From Prevotellaceae bacterium UBA2718 (lineage in GTDB: Bacteria > Bacteroidota > Bacteroidia > Bacteroidales > Bacteroidaceae): 18,424 nt of DNA. Under the pieces are notes generated by a model. It saw only the letters and a program-made list of their open reading frames with translations, did no database searches and had not been told where the DNA came from. The stretch lies in assembly GCA_002353975.1 (NCBI GenBank), contig DEKQ01000161.1:1-18424 (forward strand). The letters run 5' to 3'. Positions 15,376 to 18,424 of this stretch are shown piece after piece. Each line of letters starts with the position of its first letter. The stretch's first letter is position 1. The translations under genes and the position numbers were made by a program.

Positions 15376-15477
15376 CTGACAAACGGTTTTTCCGCCACGT
15401 GCGGAAACATTTTCCGTAGCGTGCGGAAACATTTTCCGTAACGGTACGGAAAAACTTTCCGTAACGGTGCGGACTAC
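15376..15477 (-). repeat. Four-unit hairpin repeat, copy B
   Basis: Read on the minus strand it runs from GTAGTCCG through four units of 22-25 bases to CGTTTGTCAG. Units contain CGGAAAGTTTTTCCG and CGGAAAATGTTTCCG, each self-complementary. It aligns along its whole length with copy A (3361-3460), including the non-palindromic ends (AGTCCG at one end, CGTTTGnCAG at the other). This marks a discrete mobile or duplicated element of about 100 bp rather than chance similarity. Confidence 0.78.
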
Positions 15478-15579
15478 CCATATTCCCCTCCGTAATGGTG
15501 TTATTCCTATTACTAAATTGAGGTAGCTGACACGTCCCTGGCCTCAGTGCTCGTATTATGCGTAAGAGTAGGTACATCA

Positions 15580-15613
15580 CTTTGAATTTTGCATTTTGCA
15601 TTATTAATTATTC
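15580..15613. repeat. Degenerate AT-rich heptamer stretch at the MFS stop codon
   Basis: TTTGAAT, TTTGCAT, TTTGCAT, TATTAAT and TATTCAT follow in a 7-base register and run directly into the MFS stop codon. A related TTCTGCATTTTGAATTAG lies near 15275. Repeats of this kind are common between genes in Bacteroidales. Confidence 0.5.
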
Positions 15614-17027
15614 ATTTAACCAGTTCCCTCTCCAGTTCCTCCAGACTCTTGCCCTTGGTCTCAGGACAGTTGCGGTACAGGTATATGTATGCGCAGAGGC
15701 AGATGGCCGAATAGATCCAGAAGGTGCCGCTTGAGCCGAGCAACGCATTCATCGAGGGGAATGAGAAGGTGAGCGTGCAGCAACCCACCCAAAGGGCGAA
15801 GGTGCAGGTAGCCATAGCTATGCCGCGCACGCGGTTGGGGAAGATTTCGGCAAGCAGGGTCCATGTGACAGGACCCAGGGTCATGGCATAGACGGAGATG
15901 GCAGCCACTACCAGCATAACCATCATGGTGCCCGTCAGACCAATGAAGTAACAGGTTCCGAGGATGAAGTATATCATGAACAGTACACCGGCACCCATGA
16001 GGATGAGCGTACGCCTGCCCCACTTCTCGATGGTGTAGAGTGCGGCGAACGTGAAGACCACGTTGGCGATGCCCGTAATGACGATATTGATGAACATACC
16101 ATCGACATCAAAGCCCGCACCGACGAAGATTTCCTGGGCATAGTTGAAGATGACGTTTGTGCCGCACCATTGCTGGAACACAGCGATGATAAGGCCAAGC
16201 AGCAATACATGGCGGTACTTCGGCTGCATCAGTTCCCTCAGCCCCGCCATATCCGTTCGTTCCTCATCTTTCCTACCTTCTCTCTTGCCACGCGATTTCG
16301 TCGCGGGGTCTCCCCCACCCATCTTCAACTGAAGATATACCGGCGATTCGGGGATGAAAAAGCTCATCAGGAGGAACAGACCGGCAGGCAGAGTCTCTGC
16401 CCAGAACATCCATCGCCAGCCCCACTCCGTATTCCACGCCATGTTTTCTGTCACCGATGTGTCACGTGCCAACAGCATATTGACAATCTGGGCAACCAGT
16501 ATGCCCAGCACGATAGTCATCTGATTGAGCGAAACCATGCGTCCGCGTATATCGGCAGGACTGACCTCTGCAATATACATCGGGGCAAGAGCCGAAGCGA
16601 TACCTATGCCCATGCCGCCGATGAAGCGTGCTATATTGAATAAGGTGAAGTCATCAAACAAGCCCGTAGCCACGGCACTGACCGTGAACAGCACCGCCGA
16701 GAGCATCAGCAGCGGCTTGCGACCGTAGCGGTCAGCCAACGCTCCGGCTACCATAGCACCCACAAGGCAGCCCACCAGAGCCGTCGTCATGGCGACACCC
16801 TGCATCAGCGGACTGTCCGTAATGCCAAAATACAGTTCGTAGAACGGCTTTGCACCGCCTATAACCACCCAGTCGTAGCCAAAGAGCAAGCCGCCCATGG
16901 CCGACACGGCGCAGATAAAATAGAGGAACGTTTTCGTAAAGCCAGAAGAGCAGAGTGGAGCTTGCTTCGACTCTGCCTTGGCAAGAAAAGGTCGGATGGA
17001 ATCCAATCCTTTGTTGTAGGTGTTCAT
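15612..17027 (-). CDS. Sugar-porter MFS transporter (XylE-like)
   Basis: The product is 471 residues with about twelve membrane segments, the standard size for the sugar porter family, which imports monosaccharides with protons across the inner membrane. Signatures are GALADRYGRKP (95-105), IPESPVYL (225-232), QQWCGTNVIFNY (285-296), GPVTWTLLAEIFP (385-397) and the C-terminal PETKGKSLEELE (455-466). The ATG at 17027 follows a consensus promoter (17059-17089). It is the first gene of the locus and faces the AraC regulator, which probably controls it. The central cytosolic loop is odd: after PESPVYLQLK it reads MGGGDPATKSRGKREGRKD, encoded by a hairpin-rich stretch that seems to replace the usual loop helices. 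Xylose, galactose and arabinose are all possible substrates. Confidence 0.9.
   Translation of the reverse strand: MNTYNKGLDSIRPFLAKAESKQAPLCSSGFTKTFLYFICAVSAMGGLLFGYDWVVIGGAKPFYELYFGITDSPLMQGVAMTTALVGCLVGAMVAGALADRYGRKPLLMLSAVLFTVSAVATGLFDDFTLFNIARFIGGMGIGIASALAPMYIAEVSPADIRGRMVSLNQMTIVLGILVAQIVNMLLARDTSVTENMAWNTEWGWRWMFWAETLPAGLFLLMSFFIPESPVYLQLKMGGGDPATKSRGKREGRKDEERTDMAGLRELMQPKYRHVLLLGLIIAVFQQWCGTNVIFNYAQEIFVGAGFDVDGMFINIVITGIANVVFTFAALYTIEKWGRRTLILMGAGVLFMIYFILGTCYFIGLTGTMMVMLVVAAISVYAMTLGPVTWTLLAEIFPNRVRGIAMATCTFALWVGCCTLTFSFPSMNALLGSSGTFWIYSAICLCAYIYLYRNCPETKGKSLEELERELVK
16287..16322 (-). repeat. Hairpin-rich stretch in the MFS loop encoding MGGGDPATKSRG
   Basis: CGCGA (16291-16295), loop TTTCG, TCGCG (16301-16305) is followed at once by GGGG (16305-16308), TCT, CCCC (16312-16315). 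The encoded residues 236-247 lie in the central cytosolic loop, where family members normally have a longer helical segment. The other repeat-derived inserts in the locus suggest another coding palindromic element, but only one copy is in the window. Confidence 0.45.
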
Positions 17028-17058
17028 ATAGTTAGTTGAGCTTGATTTTTTTCAAGTG

Positions 17059-17089
17059 CAAAGTTACGGCATTTCTTTTATCTGACAAA
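17059..17089 (-). promoter_or_regulatory. Promoter of the MFS gene
   Basis: On the minus strand, TTTG (17089-17086), 19 bases and TAACTTTG (17066-17059) match the Bacteroidetes consensus exactly. The transcript should start near 17053. Its first bases can form a small hairpin (CTTGA/TCAAG, 17041-17056) before the ATG at 17027. Confidence 0.85.
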
Positions 17090-17092
17090 TGC
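17069..17092. promoter_or_regulatory. Candidate regulator-binding dyad over the MFS promoter
   Basis: GCATTT (17069-17074) and AAATGC (17087-17092) form a 6-bp dyad spaced by 12 bases that spans the promoter spacer and the -33 element. Its position between the divergent MFS and AraC genes suits an operator, but short AT-rich dyads arise easily by chance. Confidence 0.25.
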
Positions 17093-17137
17093 ACTATTTG
17101 CCACAATAAAATGGATTATCTTACGTTCTGTAACAGT

Positions 17138-18052
17138 ATGAAAAAGCGTAAAGACGGTTTTATGGGTGAGCGGTCTATCGTATTGCGGCCCGAAATAGTA
17201 GAATTGGAGGCACAGGACCAGTTGGCATCCAGCCTCTACGTGACCGACATCGGCTTCTATCCCTCAGCCCAGTATCACTATCGGGAGCGCACAGAGCCAA
17301 TCGATGAGTATGTGCTCATCTACTGTGTCAGCGGCAGCGGATGGTATCGTGTGGGTGAGAAAGGCGCTGCATCGGCAAAAGAGTATCAGGTCAAGGCAAA
17401 CGAATACTTCATCCTGCCAGCCGACATGCCGCACGCATACGGATGCAGCGAGGAGGATCCATGGACCATTTACTGGGTGCACTTTCAGGGGGAGCACGCC
17501 GCCGTGTATGCCAAGGGAGCACAGCAACCGCAGCGAGTGACGCCCAACATACAGTCGCGCATCAGCCACAGGAACAGCATCTTTGAGGAAATCTTTACCA
17601 CACTGAGCCGCGACAACAGCATCGATGCCCTGCGGTTCGTGTCATCGCTGCTGCATTATTACCTGGCATCCATGCGCTATCTGCTGCAGTACAGGCAAGC
17701 CGAACCGCCCGAACCCAAGGCGACAGACAATGATGCCATAGTCGAAGCTGCCATACATTTCCTGAATGAGAACATAGGGCAACGCCTGTCACTCGGCGAC
17801 ATGGCGACCTATGTAGGCTATTCCGTGTCACACTTCTCAAACATCTTCCGTAAAAAAACGGGGCAAAGCCCTGTCAACTACTTCAACAGACTGAAGATAC
17901 AGGAAGCCATCAGCATGCTGCAAACCACGGATATCCAAATCAACCAGCTGTGCTACAAGGTAGGCATCGATGACCCATACTACTTCTCCCGCCTCTTCAC
18001 ACGCATCGCCGGATGCTCACCCCAAGCCTACAGACGCGAGCACCGACAGTAA
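17138..18052 (+). CDS. AraC-family transcriptional regulator
   Basis: The product is 304 residues from the ATG at 17138. MKKRKDGFMGERSIVL matches the usual N-terminus of AraC regulators beside Bacteroidales glycosidase genes. ATGs at 17111 and 17162 are in frame alternatives, and the frame opens at a TTG (17036). An N-terminal cupin-like sugar-sensing domain covers about residues 30-120 (EYVLIYCVSGSGWY, YFILPADMPHAY, WTIYWVHFQG). The C-terminal double helix-turn-helix covers about 216-300 (LSLGDMATYVGYSVSHFSNI, then QINQLCYKVGIDDPYYFSRL and GCSPQAYRR). It is a cytosolic one-component activator. Its divergent position makes the MFS-DUF5107-GH35-GH2 locus the likely target. No clear promoter of its own was found. 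Confidence 0.9.
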   Translation: MKKRKDGFMGERSIVLRPEIVELEAQDQLASSLYVTDIGFYPSAQYHYRERTEPIDEYVLIYCVSGSGWYRVGEKGAASAKEYQVKANEYFILPADMPHAYGCSEEDPWTIYWVHFQGEHAAVYAKGAQQPQRVTPNIQSRISHRNSIFEEIFTTLSRDNSIDALRFVSSLLHYYLASMRYLLQYRQAEPPEPKATDNDAIVEAAIHFLNENIGQRLSLGDMATYVGYSVSHFSNIFRKKTGQSPVNYFNRLKIQEAISMLQTTDIQINQLCYKVGIDDPYYFSRLFTRIAGCSPQAYRREHRQ

Positions 18053-18063
18053 AGACCTAAATC

Positions 18064-18083
18064 GCGCTGTGAGGTGTCAGCGC
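18064..18083 (+). terminator. Hairpin after the AraC gene, possible terminator
   Basis: GCGCTG (18064-18069), an 8-base loop and CAGCGC (18078-18083) form a perfect 6-bp GC-rich stem starting 12 bases after the stop codon. No run of T follows, so it may be a weak terminator or a 3'-end stabiliser. Confidence 0.35.
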
Positions 18084-18297
18084 CATAGCAGCCACCAGAA
18101 CATGGGACGAAGAGGCTGCAAGTTTGGCGGACAATGGACGAAATAGCGCAATTCACAAACAGAGACAAGAACTACATAAGGAACCCCATTGATAGTCAAA
18201 AGGACTTCAATAGTTACGTATAATTACTCATTAAAGGATACAAAAGTGAAGAAAAAGGCATAAAAGTGATTGTATTTTACAGAAAAAATGATTTTCC

Positions 18298-18329
18298 TTC
18301 GTTATTTCGTGGGAAATTAGCTAATTTTG
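18298..18329 (+). promoter_or_regulatory. Promoter of the right-edge HTH gene
   Basis: TAATTTTG (18322-18329) matches the -7 consensus TAnnTTTG. TTCG (18298-18301), one base off TTTG, lies 20 bases upstream. It would give a leader of roughly 35-40 bases before the ATG at 18372. Confidence 0.6.
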
Positions 18330-18371
18330 TACGCGTAAATTATAATAAGGTACAACCTCAGCACAATAAGA

Positions 18372-18424
18372 ATGGAAAATAGAATCAAAGTGGTTCTCGC
18401 AGATAAGAAGAGAACAAACAAGTG
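18372..18424 (+). CDS. Probable XRE-type helix-turn-helix regulator, N-terminus only
   Basis: Only 17 complete codons are in the window (MENRIKVVLADKKRTNK). This opening closely resembles the first helix of small Cro/C1-type (XRE) DNA-binding proteins of Bacteroidales, which typically continue with a WLAEQ-like helix-turn-helix. A Bacteroidetes promoter lies at the expected distance upstream. With so little sequence the family call is tentative. Confidence 0.55.
   Translation, partial: MENRIKVVLADKKRTNK

Larger units (their letters stand above)
15111..15611. other. Repeat-filled gap between the MFS and DUF5107 genes
   Basis: No credible gene lies here. The gap holds a GC-rich palindrome (15164-15193), an AT-rich central part, a four-unit hairpin repeat (15376-15477) and an AT-rich heptamer-like stretch ending at the MFS stop (15580-15613). 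A 121-codon minus-strand frame across the gap is made of these repeats. A TATTTTTG box (15319-15312, minus strand) is the only -7-like sequence seen, without a good -33 partner. Confidence 0.65.
18053..18371. other. Gap between the AraC regulator and the next HTH gene
   Basis: These 319 bases hold a hairpin just after the AraC stop and a promoter for the last gene. The part in between (about 18085-18295) turns AT-rich and shows no reading frame, RNA gene or repeat that I recognise. Confidence 0.6.

Noticed and set aside
15236..15601. A 121-codon minus-strand frame upstream of the DUF5107 gene
   Set aside because: It is made of the four-unit hairpin repeat and AT-rich heptamers. Its FRTVTEN/ARYGKCFRT text matches that of frames at 3217-3441 only because the DNA repeat is the same.

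Overview
The window looks like Bacteroidales chromosome, most likely Prevotellaceae. The evidence is the Bacteroidetes-type promoters (TTTG, then 19-20 bases, then TAnnTTTG) seen several times, A-rich translation starts without strong Shine-Dalgarno sequences, a secreted protein with the C-terminal signature typical of Prevotella (IYNLNGQRV...KG), and gene types common in gut or rumen members. The genus is inferred from sequence style, not from a search.

Left part (1-3900). A large secreted, multi-domain surface protein lies on the minus strand and runs off the left edge, lacking only its last residues. Its promoter sits about 450 bases upstream, so the mRNA has a long leader that can fold into a 104-base extended hairpin. 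Beyond the promoter are GC-rich palindromes, a ~100-bp element of four hairpin units, and a small orphan protein gene that resembles an antitoxin half.

Middle left (3900-5520). Divergent from the small gene is a plus-strand operon: an A1S_2505-type (macrodomain-like) protein followed by azlC and azlD, which form a branched-chain amino-acid exporter. The reading frames overlap, so translation is probably coupled. The operon has a clear promoter and a short foldable leader with an eight-codon upstream reading frame.

Centre and right (5690-18050). A carbohydrate-use locus lies on the minus strand. In transcription order it holds a sugar-porter MFS transporter, a large DUF5107/TPR protein, a GH35 enzyme (ATGA overlap with the previous gene), a GH2 enzyme and a BASS-type (bile acid:sodium symporter family) transporter. 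A divergent AraC-family regulator sits at its head. The GH35 and GH2 enzymes carry signal peptides and would cleave beta-glycosides, probably beta-galactosides, outside the cytoplasm. The MFS protein would import the released sugar, and the AraC protein would sense it. No SusC/SusD pair is visible. A second HTH regulator starts at the right edge.

The most unusual feature is the density of short repeats, several of them inside reading frames. An identical (AGTGAAG)4 heptamer array is embedded in three neighbouring genes and encodes SSLFTLHSSL each time. Three other hairpin-forming inserts sit in-frame in GH2, DUF5107 and the MFS gene. Two decamer-repeat inverted elements flank the BASS gene, and the four-hairpin element occurs twice, 12 kb apart. 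Together they look like small repeats that invade both intergenic and coding DNA, comparable in principle to the Rickettsia palindromic elements.
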